Under the pieces are notes generated by a model that saw only the letters and a program-made list of their open reading frames with translations, was not told the origin of the DNA and did no database searches. The translations under genes and the position numbers were made by a program. This document shows, piece by piece, positions 44,735 through 52,742 of a DNA stretch of 64,000 nucleotides (the stretch's first letter is position 1; every line of letters starts with the position of its first letter). The stretch covers positions 248,001-312,000 of the forward strand of contig NZ_JBQDYF010000002.1 in assembly GCF_052044135.1 (NCBI RefSeq). Direction: 5' to 3'. The stretch is from Salinisphaera sp052044135. Lineage in GTDB: Bacteria; Pseudomonadota; Gammaproteobacteria; Nevskiales; Salinisphaeraceae.

Positions 44735-45970
44735 TCAACGGGGGGCATTTGGCGGCGAACTCGATCGGCGGCTTGTGCGTTGCGCGAAGCGGGCGGGGTC
44801 GCCGAACCATGCCAGAATGAAGGCGATCGCCAGAACGGCCGCGCCGATCGCGAAGGTTGGGCGATAACTGCTCATCACCGTCGCAAGCCCGGACAGGCCG
44901 TAGCCGGCGATCGCCTGCGCCAAGGCGAACGCGGCGGTAGCACGTCCCCACAAGCGCTTGTGCTGGACGGGCCCGACCAGTTCGGCCAGCCGACCGGATG
45001 TGAGGGCGACGATGCTCGGGATGAGCGCGCCCACGAGGATCGATGACAGCGAGCGCGCCCCGATAGTGATCGCGAAAAACGGCAAGCCTACGGCCAGGGA
45101 TTTGATGATGAACCCCGTTGTGAGGCTGGCCCGCCAGCCGGCGCGGGGTACGATGTAACGCGTAACGACCGGCCCCAGCATGGCGCCCAGCCCGAACAAC
45201 GCCCACTGAAGATTGGCGGGGCCCATGCCCAATCCGACTTCGCGGGCGAGATAGTCGACCCAGAACACGGTATGCGGCACGAAGCCGATACCGTCGCAGG
45301 CATAGGCGGCGACGACGAGCGCCACGGCCCAGCGAATCGCCGGGTTCGAGGCCGGCGTGTGGGATTCGGTCCGATCGTTCGCCCCGGACTGAGCCGGAAG
45401 TCGATAAAGCGCCACGTCGCCCGCGGTGCCGGCGATGAGTGTCAGAGTGCCGAGCGTGACCCACGTGACCCACAGCCCGGCGTGTAGCAACGTCGGAATC
45501 ACCAGGGCGGACGACAGCGCGCCCAGGCCGATCCCCATGAACATCAAAGAGCCCACGATCGGGCGTCGATCGGGATCGGTCCCGGCCAGGGCGATCGCGG
45601 GGCCGACCACCATCAGCCACGCGCCCGCCACACCCGAAAGCAGTCGCCAGAAAAAGAACCAACCAAAAGGCGCTGCGTGCACACAGGCTAGAAAACTCAG
45701 CGCCGCCAGCCCGAACGATGCCGCGAGCGTGGCGCGTGCACCGAAACGTTCTGAAACCGAGTGCGCCGTGACGGCGCCGATGAGATAGCCCAGCAGGTTG
45801 GCTGCACCCAGATAGACGGCGCCCGAGGTGGTGAACCAGTGAGCGGCCACGACCGCCGGGATGAGCGCCGTGTAGGCGAAGCGGGTCAAGCCGATGCCGA
45901 CCAGCGTAGACGTCAGGCCCACGGCGATCGCCGGAACAGGCGAGCGCTTCCTGGAGGTCATTGCCGTCAT
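44735..45970 (-). CDS. YbfB/YjiJ-family MFS transporter
   Basis: A 411-residue 12-TM major facilitator. The start (LTSTLVGIGLTRFAYTALIP) with the G-x-G-x-x-R-F-A/x-Y motif is the signature of YbfB/YjiJ proteins. YLGAANLLGYLIGAVTAHSV follows. An arginine/serine-rich cytoplasmic tail ends the protein. The substrate is unknown. The ATG is the first of two close candidates (45970 or 45961). A divergent LysR gene starts 116 bp away. Confidence 0.83.
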   Translation of the reverse strand: MTAMTSRKRSPVPAIAVGLTSTLVGIGLTRFAYTALIPAVVAAHWFTTSGAVYLGAANLLGYLIGAVTAHSVSERFGARATLAASFGLAALSFLACVHAAPFGWFFFWRLLSGVAGAWLMVVGPAIALAGTDPDRRPIVGSLMFMGIGLGALSSALVIPTLLHAGLWVTWVTLGTLTLIAGTAGDVALYRLPAQSGANDRTESHTPASNPAIRWAVALVVAAYACDGIGFVPHTVFWVDYLAREVGLGMGPANLQWALFGLGAMLGPVVTRYIVPRAGWRASLTTGFIIKSLAVGLPFFAITIGARSLSSILVGALIPSIVALTSGRLAELVGPVQHKRLWGRATAAFALAQAIAGYGLSGLATVMSSYRPTFAIGAAVLAIAFILAWFGDPARFAQRTSRRSSSPPNAPR

Positions 45971-46031
45971 GGACTCGTGCCGTTGCGGTCGTAGGCTGAG
46001 CCCGGAAGATAAGCGACGCGTTATTTCATTG

Positions 46032-46064
46032 AAAACGATTTATATCGATAATGCGTATCGTTTT
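46032..46064. promoter_or_regulatory. Inverted repeat in the MFS-LysR divergent region
   Basis: AAAACGAT (46032-46039) and ATCGTTTT (46057-46064) form a perfect 8-bp inverted repeat with a 17-bp AT-rich spacer containing TATATCGATAATGCG, about 23 bp before the LysR ATG. This is a natural regulator-binding region that overlaps likely promoters of both genes. Confidence 0.5.
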
Positions 46065-46086
46065 TCATGATGGCAGGGCGGTGCCC

Positions 46087-46953
46087 ATGCAGATCCATTC
46101 GCTACGCTTGTTTGTCGCCGTGGCCGATAACGCCAGCTTCAGTGCTGCAGCTAAGCAGATGCATACGGTCCAATCCAACGTGACCGCCCATATCAAGAAG
46201 CTGGAAACCGAGCTGGGCGTGACATTGTTCGAGCGGCACGGTCATATTCATCTCACCCCGGCCGGCCATACCTTGATCACGCATGCCCGCCGGACCCTCA
46301 CCGCGCACGACAACGCCCGGGCCGTCTTTCAGGACGCCGGGGCGCCGCGCGGTATATTGCGTATCGGCTCGATGGAAAGCACGGCCGCGGTACGGCTGCC
46401 GGATCTGCTTGCCGCGTACCACGAACAGTATCCCCGCATCGATCTCCAGGTGATGACGGGCACCACCACCGATATCGTCGCGCAGCTTCTGGACGGGACG
46501 ATCGACTGCGCTCTCGTCGCGGGTTCGGTGCCCCATTCGAGCCTGTATGCGATCGAGGCTTTTCAGGAGTCACTCGTGCTGGTCGCCGACGACCCGATCA
46601 AGGCCATGCCCGGTAGCGACCAGCTTCTGGAAACGCCGTTTCTGGCATTCAAGCAGGGTTGTCATTACCGGCATCGCATTGAGCGCCTGTTGGCTCGTCA
46701 GGGCATCGCCGGCGGACGGGTGTTCGAGTTCGGTTCGATCGACGCCATTCTGGGATGTGTCGCGGCGGGGATGGGCTATGCGTTATTGCCGAAAGCGGTC
46801 GTCGACGCACAGCAGTCCCGGTTTGCGATCCATTATCTGGATTTGCCCGACGATATCGGCCATGTCGCAACCTGGTTCGCAGCCACGGAAGTCGCCGGCT
46901 GGTCGCCGGCGCTGGTGGCGTTCGAGCGGATGGTTCAGGCGCGCGCCAAGTGA
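46087..46953 (+). CDS. LysR-family transcriptional regulator
   Basis: A 288-residue regulator. The N-terminal HTH is SLRLFVAVADNASFSAAAKQ and TVQSNVTAHIKKLETELGVT. The effector domain starts at GILRIGSMESTAAVRLPDLL. The Q-S-N-V-T-x-H-I form of the recognition helix is that of the LysR group near PA0477/YofA-like proteins. It is divergent from the YbfB-type MFS gene and PPOX-like gene, which it probably controls. The ATG at 46087 gives the standard N-terminus MQIHSLRLF. Confidence 0.87.
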   Translation: MQIHSLRLFVAVADNASFSAAAKQMHTVQSNVTAHIKKLETELGVTLFERHGHIHLTPAGHTLITHARRTLTAHDNARAVFQDAGAPRGILRIGSMESTAAVRLPDLLAAYHEQYPRIDLQVMTGTTTDIVAQLLDGTIDCALVAGSVPHSSLYAIEAFQESLVLVADDPIKAMPGSDQLLETPFLAFKQGCHYRHRIERLLARQGIAGGRVFEFGSIDAILGCVAAGMGYALLPKAVVDAQQSRFAIHYLDLPDDIGHVATWFAATEVAGWSPALVAFERMVQARAK

Positions 46954-47065
46954 CCGGGGCGGGACGAGGGCCGGCTGTGCTGAAACAGCATGAGTCGGCG
47001 ATTCCAGCCCGGCGGGCTTTCCCTGTCGCGTCCGCTATCCATCAAGCTGGAACAATGGGCTGATT

Positions 47066-47959
47066 TCAGATCGGGCTCAAATGCTCGACCATCTCGCGCG
47101 CCAGCACGGGCAGGGCGTCGAGGTCGCGGTAGGCGATGCGCAGTTCGCGGTGTGCCCAGGCGTCGGCAAGCTCGACGGTGCGCAGGCCGAGGGTGGCCAC
47201 GTGTGTGCTCACCGCCCGGTCGGGCAGCACGCCGATACCCAGGCCACAGGCGATCATGCGGCAGATGCCTTCGAAGCTGCGCACCTGGACCCGCATGCGC
47301 AGCGGTTTGCCGGCGGCGCGCGCGGCATCGTGGATCAGTGCGTGCAACGAAGCATCGTGTTGCAGGCCGACGAAATCGTGTTCGATGGCCTGGCGAAGTT
47401 CGATCGGCCCGGCGCCCGCGAGGGCGTGTTCCGTGGGGGTGACCAGCACCAGCCGATCGCTGCGATAGGCCCGTGTCTGCAAGCCGTCGGCGCCGACGTG
47501 GGCCGCGTACACGCCAATGTCCGTGAGCCCGTCGCGCACAGCCTGAATCACCGCCAGCGAGACGCGTTCCTCGATATCGATGCGCACCTCGGGTCGGGCG
47601 CGGGTGAAGGCGGCCAGGTCCTCGGGCAGGAATTCGATGATCGCGGACGTGTTCGCGTGCATACGGACGTGCCCGCGCACGCCGGCACTGTATTCAGACA
47701 GATCTGCGGTCAGTCGCTCCATCGATTCCAGCACGCTGCGCGCATGATGCAGCAGGGCGTCGCCGGCCGGGGTCAGCTCGACGCCGCGTGGGCGTCGATA
47801 GAGCAGCGGCGTATCGAGCTGGGCTTCGAGATCACTGATTCGCTTGCTGACCGCGGCCAACGCCATGTGCTCGCGTTCCGCTGCTGCGGTCAGGCGCCGC
47901 TCCCGCGCGATGGAAACGAACAGCCTCAGGGTGACGAGATCGATACGGGGCATGGGCAT
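47066..47959 (-). CDS. LysR-family transcriptional regulator
   Basis: A 297-residue regulator with N-terminal HTH (LVTLRLFVSIARERRLTAAA, MALAAVSKRISDLEAQLDTP) and an effector domain that contains RMHANTSAIIEFLPEDLAAF. It resembles regulators of organic-acid or aromatic-acid uptake genes. The start is ATG 47959 or 47953 (MPMPRID); upstream in-frame sequence has no similarity. It is divergent from the MFS gene at 48165 across 205 bp, so control of that transporter is likely. Confidence 0.87.
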   Translation of the reverse strand: MPMPRIDLVTLRLFVSIARERRLTAAAEREHMALAAVSKRISDLEAQLDTPLLYRRPRGVELTPAGDALLHHARSVLESMERLTADLSEYSAGVRGHVRMHANTSAIIEFLPEDLAAFTRARPEVRIDIEERVSLAVIQAVRDGLTDIGVYAAHVGADGLQTRAYRSDRLVLVTPTEHALAGAGPIELRQAIEHDFVGLQHDASLHALIHDAARAAGKPLRMRVQVRSFEGICRMIACGLGIGVLPDRAVSTHVATLGLRTVELADAWAHRELRIAYRDLDALPVLAREMVEHLSPI

Positions 47960-48164
47960 TGTCGAAGCGAGGGCAAACGGCCGAGTGGCCACGCCAGTGT
48001 AGCGGCTTCGCCATTCGCGAAGTCAGCCTTGCCGATTACTTGATTGTCTGCCGCCGTGACCTCGCGCATGCTCCAGACGGGGCCGGGCCAGGCCCCCGGC
48101 CAGTGCCGAATTGAAGTAAAAATATAAATAAAAACAAACTTATAAGTAATCAGAGGAGATGTTG

Positions 48165-49490
48165 ATGAGCGCCATCAAATGGCACGAGGGACTGACCGCC
48201 AAGCATGGGCAGGTGCTGCTCGCGAGCTTCATGGGCTGGGTTTTCGATGGCTACGAAACCTATGCGCTGATCGTCGTGCTGGGGCCGGCGCTGGGTGCGT
48301 TGCTGACCCCCGAACAAGCCGCCGCCCATTCGTTGTGGGCCGGCATCGCGGTCGGGGTGACCTTGTTCGGCTGGGGCGTCGGTGGGCTGATCGGCGGCGT
48401 GCTGGCCGACTATATCGGCCGCAAGCGGATGATGCTGATCTCCATGATTCTCTACGCGTTGTTTAGCGCCATCACCGCTTTCAGCCAGACGATCGGCGAG
48501 TTGATTGCGCTGCGTTTTCTGACCGGGTTGGCGCTCGGCAGCGAGTGGAGCACCGGCATTGCGTTGATCGCCGAGACCTGGCCGGAGCGGGCGCGCGCCA
48601 AGGGGGCGGGTTTTCTACAGTCCGGCTTTGGCTGGGGCGGGTTGCTCGCGGCGCTGGTCTGGCTCGTGCTGTCTTATCTGCAACCGCTGGGCGATGGTTC
48701 GTGGCGGCTGATGTTCGTCATCGGCGCGTTGCCCGCGCTGTTGTCGTTGTATGTCCGGCGTAATCTCGATGAATCCGAGCGCTGGCAGCAAGCCGTGGCG
48801 GAAAAACGATGGTCGACCACCGAGGCTGCGGTTGACCGTGCCAGCGCCGCCAGCGACAAGCGCCCCTTCACCTTGACCGAAATCTTCCGTCAGCCGGAAA
48901 GTCGCCGCCGGGTATTGCTGACCAGCGCGCTGTCGATGGTGACAATGGTGGGCTGGTACGGCGTGTCGACCTGGCTGCCCTCGCATACTGCGGTGCTGGC
49001 CAAGGCCCAGGGCTTGCCGGACCCGAGCAGTTGGGGCGCCTGGATCGGCACCCTGTACATGCTCGGCGCTATCGTGGCCTATCTGCTGTCGGGCTTTCTG
49101 ATCGATGCCATCGGCCGACGCCCATTCCTCTGGCTGACCTATGCCGGCTCGCTGGTGATGGCGCCGATCACCTATGGGCTGACAACCACCGCGACCACCA
49201 TGCAGATCGTGGCGCCGATCAACGGCTTCTTTACCCTGGGGCTGGCGTTTTCCTGGATGGCGATCTACCCGGCGGAGCTGTTCACATCCACGGTCCGGAC
49301 CACCGCGGCCAGCTTCATCTTCAATGCCTCGCGACTGGTCGCCGGGTTCTTCCCGATCATCGCGGGCTCGATTATTGGCGGGCTCGGTGGCGTGGTCACG
49401 GCGGCGCTGATTATCAGCAGCGTCTACATCCTGGGTTTGATCCTGCCATGGTGGCTGCCCGAAACGCGCAACCGGGGGCTGCCCGGGTAA
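48165..49490 (+). CDS. MFS transporter, sugar/organic-acid porter type
   Basis: A 441-residue 12-TM major facilitator with GWVFDGYETYALIVVLGPAL near the N-terminus, motif A as GVLADYIGRKRMMLIS, RFLTGLALGSEWSTGIALIA (the MHS/AAHS-like loop) and MAIYPAELFTSTVRTTAASF near the end. The G-x-E-W and P-x-E-x-F-x-x-x-x-R motifs place it with the metabolite:H+ and aromatic-acid symporters. It could carry a carboxylic acid. ATG 48165 is chosen: AGAGGAG at 48152-48158 is 6 bp before it, while the ATG at 48159 is too close. The upstream 60 bp are strikingly AT-rich (AATATAAATAAAAACAAACT). Confidence 0.86.
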   Translation: MSAIKWHEGLTAKHGQVLLASFMGWVFDGYETYALIVVLGPALGALLTPEQAAAHSLWAGIAVGVTLFGWGVGGLIGGVLADYIGRKRMMLISMILYALFSAITAFSQTIGELIALRFLTGLALGSEWSTGIALIAETWPERARAKGAGFLQSGFGWGGLLAALVWLVLSYLQPLGDGSWRLMFVIGALPALLSLYVRRNLDESERWQQAVAEKRWSTTEAAVDRASAASDKRPFTLTEIFRQPESRRRVLLTSALSMVTMVGWYGVSTWLPSHTAVLAKAQGLPDPSSWGAWIGTLYMLGAIVAYLLSGFLIDAIGRRPFLWLTYAGSLVMAPITYGLTTTATTMQIVAPINGFFTLGLAFSWMAIYPAELFTSTVRTTAASFIFNASRLVAGFFPIIAGSIIGGLGGVVTAALIISSVYILGLILPWWLPETRNRGLPG

Positions 49491-49631
49491 GAGGCTATTC
49501 CAGTAGGGCGAGGCCGCATTGCGCCGCAAAGCCATGTCGGCCAAGGGGCAGGGGGCCCGTCGTAGTCGCCCTGCGGTCGCGCCCTGCAATGCCGGAGGGC
49601 GCGAGCTGGCGTCACTGGACAGCCCTATTTA

Positions 49632-49668
49632 TCCGCAGATCAACATGGATTCATGCAGCTAAGAAAGG
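49632..49668. repeat. CGCAGAT-type intergenic repeat, copy 2
   Basis: TCCGCAGATCAACATGGATT followed by CATGCAGCTAAGAAAGG, related to copies at 37710 and 49807. Confidence 0.45.
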
Positions 49669-49806
49669 AAACCGTCGCTCGATCAGGTGCAAAATTCAGT
49701 CAAAAGATTGACAACGCGATTGTCCCCGCACCCGAAGCAGCAGTGACTTGACTTTCCTTCTTATTGACGCTCGTTCGAGGGCATTTGCGAAAAAAAGACG
49801 CGAGAT

Positions 49807-49840
49807 CTCCGCAGATCGACGCAGATGTGCGCAGATCAAG
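49807..49840. repeat. CGCAGAT-type intergenic repeat, copy 3
   Basis: CTCCGCAGATCGACGCAGAT followed by GTGCGCAGATCAAG. Three internal CGCAGAT units spaced about 11 bp apart make this the clearest copy. Confidence 0.5.
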
Positions 49841-49958
49841 AACGGCAGCATTCCGTGCGCGGCCGGTATATCGCAGAAGCGAGCGGCCTGCGCGGCTTTT
49901 CGTGCAAGTCCGCTCGACTGCTGGGTTGGCCCAGGCGTGTGACAGTACACCGTAAAAC

Positions 49959-50438
49959 TCAGGTCGGCGCGCCCAGCTTTGACGCCCACATTGCCATGAC
50001 GGTACGTATTGCCGGTGCTAGCGCTTTCTGCGTTCCGTTATCAAGCACGACAAATACTATTGCGGCCTCGCCAAAAGCACCTTCGCCCAATGAAGTCTGG
50101 AATATTCCTGGCGAGCTTTTAATCTGCGCCGACGAGGAGACCTCGCGCACTGAGTTTTTCGGCACAGAGAGTTGGGCGTGTTTCGATGCATCTGCAATAT
50201 CTTTGATTAAGGAGAAGTCAGGACATTCGGTAATCAGTTCTGCGTTGAGTCTGTCCAGTCGATCCCTCATAACCGTTCGATCCTCCCCCTTGTAACCAGC
50301 GAGAGCCAGATAATCGGCCATGTGGTAAAGAACGATAGCGGCTAGACGCCCACGGCGAGTGTTCCCGACGTCCGTGAGAAATTCGGTGACCGTTGGCTGG
50401 ACGGTAGACGCGAAAAAGTCAGCTGCACGTGACGACAT
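49959..50438 (-). CDS. Uncharacterised protein
   Basis: A 159-residue soluble protein of unknown function. It starts MSSRAADFFASTVQPTVTEF and contains LAAIVLYHMADYLALAGYKG, then CPDFSLIKDIADASKHAQLS. The D-I-A-D-A-x-K-H motif recurs, as far as I remember, in small hypothetical proteins of accessory regions. A HEPN-like helical fold is conceivable, but the R-x4-6-H signature of active HEPN RNases is absent. GGAGAC lies just upstream of the ATG at 50438. It is somewhat AT-richer than the surrounding core genes. Confidence 0.65.
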   Translation of the reverse strand: MSSRAADFFASTVQPTVTEFLTDVGNTRRGRLAAIVLYHMADYLALAGYKGEDRTVMRDRLDRLNAELITECPDFSLIKDIADASKHAQLSVPKNSVREVSSSAQIKSSPGIFQTSLGEGAFGEAAIVFVVLDNGTQKALAPAIRTVMAMWASKLGAPT

Positions 50439-50604
50439 GGCATGTCTCCGGTTGCGGGCGCGACGCCGATACACGCGGATCGAAAAAGACAGCATTCCCG
50501 CGCGCGGCTGCTAAACCACCCAGCCGGCGTTTTTTGCCGTCAAATTTGGACGCGCCGAGCCGTGGTCGTCCATCCGCGCCCGTTTGCGTGTATCGGCGGA
50601 TGAG

Positions 50605-51030
50605 TCAAGAAAACCAGCCGCAGATTGTGGCTGGTTGGAAAGGGCAGCCTACCCCACGGCGCTCGGGCTGGCCGCCGTCCTGGCGCGCAATCGGAGCGGC
50701 CGGATCGTGGCGGGTGTCAGCGGTACGACGGTAACGTCGGACGCTGCGGTGCTGGGCCGGATACCAGCTGACCTTCAGCGCGAACGTATTACGAGCATGG
50801 CAGCGCTCCTCGACCGTGAAACCCCGTTCGCGAAAATGCTTGACGATGCGCTCGAGATCCTCGACTTCGATGTGCTTGCGTTCGGGAAACACGGTGGTAT
50901 GACCGCGATTCTCCGACGATGCCTCGCGAATCGCGTCGTTGATCGAGGCAACGGCCTCGGCGGGGCCGTTGCTGCGGGTCTTCATGTTCTGTCGCGCCTG
51001 TTCGGCGTTGATCGTATCCTGAACTTGCAT
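50605..51030 (-). CDS. Uncharacterised protein, phage-type character
   Basis: A 141-residue frame. The middle section HIEVEDLERIVKHFRERGFT then VEERCHARNTFALKVSW looks like a compact alpha/beta domain found in small phage or accessory proteins. The N-terminus (MQVQDTINAEQARQNMKTRS) is helical and charged. The last 45 residues are Arg/Pro-rich without features and could mean that the true stop has been lost or altered. Function unknown. Confidence 0.5.
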   Translation of the reverse strand: MQVQDTINAEQARQNMKTRSNGPAEAVASINDAIREASSENRGHTTVFPERKHIEVEDLERIVKHFRERGFTVEERCHARNTFALKVSWYPAQHRSVRRYRRTADTRHDPAAPIARQDGGQPERRGVGCPFQPATICGWFS

Positions 51031-51330
51031 GAAGGGCCTTCTTGTTTCGTGATCGCCGAACGTCGGTCAATTCCTGTCGAGTTTGAGTTTATTAATCCGA
51101 AATCAAAGAAGATGACGTAATAAGCTGTTTTCAAAGGATTCTCTGCCGATTGCCGCGGTGAGTATGCGGTCACATATGCGCGCTATTAACCCGAAAAATC
51201 ATCTATTTTTGTGCCGGGTTAATAGGTATCCGAAGCTCGCGTTACAATTAGCGAAAGTGCTGATTCAATTTGCTCGGTCGACCCGCCAGCGCTTAGATTG
51301 AAGGCGTCATCATCATCGTTGATTACTCGC
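51031..51330. other. AT-richer intergenic region with a nested palindrome (300 bp)
   Basis: It separates the divergent hypothetical gene and the C45-type hydrolase gene. The key structure is the palindrome at 51183-51225. AT-rich sequence around it could hold promoters for both sides. Confidence 0.5.
51183..51225. repeat. Nested 43-bp palindrome
   Basis: CTATTAACCCG (51183-51193) pairs with CGGGTTAATAG (51215-51225) perfectly over 11 bp. Just inside, AAAAAT (51194-51199) pairs with ATTTTT (51105-like position 51205-51210). It could be an operator, a recombination site or a hairpin. Confidence 0.6.
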
Positions 51331-52437
51331 ATGGATATTCCCGTACTCGAAGCCGCCGGCAGTGCTTCGGCCATCGGTCGCGCGCATGGCATGACGTATG
51401 CCGAGCCGATCCGGCGGTTCGCGGACGAGCGTGTCGAGCGGGCCGGTCAGGCACTCTGGGTGGGCAAGGACCGGCCGCGTGCGGACGTGCTGGCTCTGGC
51501 GGAAGAGTGCCTGGCGGCGCACGAGGCCTATTCGCCGCGATTGACCGCGGAACTACGGGCCATGGCGGATGCGGCCGGTTTGTTACCGGAAGAGATGCTG
51601 GTCGTCAGCGGCTTCACGGATTTCGTGGATACCGGCTTTGCGGCGTTCAGCGGCAGCCGACCGGTGCCGCACGCGGCCGATAACTGCACGGCGATGATCG
51701 TGCCTGGTGCCCGTAGCGCCACCGGGCAACCCCTGTTCGCCCAGACCTGGGACATGCACGAAACCGCGACCGAGCATGTGTTTGTGCTGCGCGGTACGCC
51801 CGACGATGCGCCGGCCTTCACCGTGTTCACCAGCCGCGGCTGCCTGGGCATGATCGGCATGAACGAGGCCGGCATCACCATCGGCATCAATAACCTCTCC
51901 GGCAACGATGGGCGGGTCGGCGTCACCTGGAATTTCGTGGTCCGCGAAGTGCTGGCCCAGACCGATTTCGAGGCGGCCGCCGCGCGTCTGGCCGACGCCG
52001 AGCTGGCCGGCGCCCACAATTATCTGCTGGTGGGGCCGGACGGCCAGGGGATGAACGTCGAGGCCACGGCCACCCGGCGCGAGATCACACCGCTGGCCGA
52101 CGACGTGATCGTGCATACCAATCATTGTCTGGCCGATGCCACGCGGGAAGCCGAGCGCCCGCGGCTACCCGAGGCACAGGCCCACAGCGAGAAACGGCTG
52201 GCCCGCGCCCGGGCATTGCTGGCCGAGCCCGGCCCGATCGATGTCGCGCGTCTGGCAACCGTCACCCGGGACACGCAGGCGATCTGTTACCCGCCCACGC
52301 CAGTCACCCGGATGACGACCTGCGGCGCGGTTGTGGCCGATCCGGCGGCCCGCCGGCTCTGGGCACTGCGCGGACGGCCCAGCGAACAGCACTACACGGT
52401 GTTCGATGTCGCCGGCGTCACCGCACCCCAGGCGTAA
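51331..52437 (+). CDS. C45-family Ntn hydrolase (acyltransferase/peptidase, IAT-like)
   Basis: A 368-residue protein of the acyl-CoA:6-aminopenicillanate acyltransferase (C45) family. The probable nucleophile after self-cleavage is C119 in ADNCTAMIVPGARSATGQP. Other family blocks are FAQTWDMHETATEHVFVL, TSRGCLGMIGMNEAGITIGI and NNLSGNDGRVGVTWNFVVRE. Bacterial members act on N-acyl amino acids or small peptides; the actual substrate is unknown. The ATG at 51331 is chosen over a TTG 11 codons earlier; neither has a clear ribosome-binding site. No signal peptide is seen. Confidence 0.82.
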   Translation: MDIPVLEAAGSASAIGRAHGMTYAEPIRRFADERVERAGQALWVGKDRPRADVLALAEECLAAHEAYSPRLTAELRAMADAAGLLPEEMLVVSGFTDFVDTGFAAFSGSRPVPHAADNCTAMIVPGARSATGQPLFAQTWDMHETATEHVFVLRGTPDDAPAFTVFTSRGCLGMIGMNEAGITIGINNLSGNDGRVGVTWNFVVREVLAQTDFEAAAARLADAELAGAHNYLLVGPDGQGMNVEATATRREITPLADDVIVHTNHCLADATREAERPRLPEAQAHSEKRLARARALLAEPGPIDVARLATVTRDTQAICYPPTPVTRMTTCGAVVADPAARRLWALRGRPSEQHYTVFDVAGVTAPQA

Positions 52438-52742
52438 GCGCCTATTGGAGCAGGGGCCAAGTCCACACTCGGCCGGGCGCGCCCACGAAGCCTGCTACCA
52501 GCGGGAACCTGCGGTGGCGCGGCCCGGTCGCGGCCGATACGCCCGCACGAACGTGCGTCGTTGTCGGGCCACGATATTGCATACTGCACGCATTCGGTGC
52601 GCCCGTCGTGCCACGAAGGCCGGCCGACCGGTCATGCCGCTGGCTCGGGCGATGGCGCGTTTCTTGCGCGCCCGGGCGTGAAACAGGGGGCGCCGCGGGT
52701 TGCGGCTCTCGCGGGTGATTCGAATAACAAACGAGGGATTCC
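52438..52742. other. Intergenic region before the tricorn-like gene (305 bp)
   Basis: No gene or strong terminator recognised. TTGTCG (52561) and CATACT (52580-52585) are promoter-like hexamers but their spacing is poor. Confidence 0.4.

Larger units (their letters stand above)
49491..49958. other. Intergenic region with short repeats (468 bp)
   Basis: It holds a perfect 8-bp hairpin CGCGCCCT/AGGGCGCG (49578-49603, no T run) that may end the MFS transcript, and two CGCAGAT-type repeats at 49632-49668 and 49807-49840. No gene is recognised. Short frames here have no family features. Confidence 0.55.
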
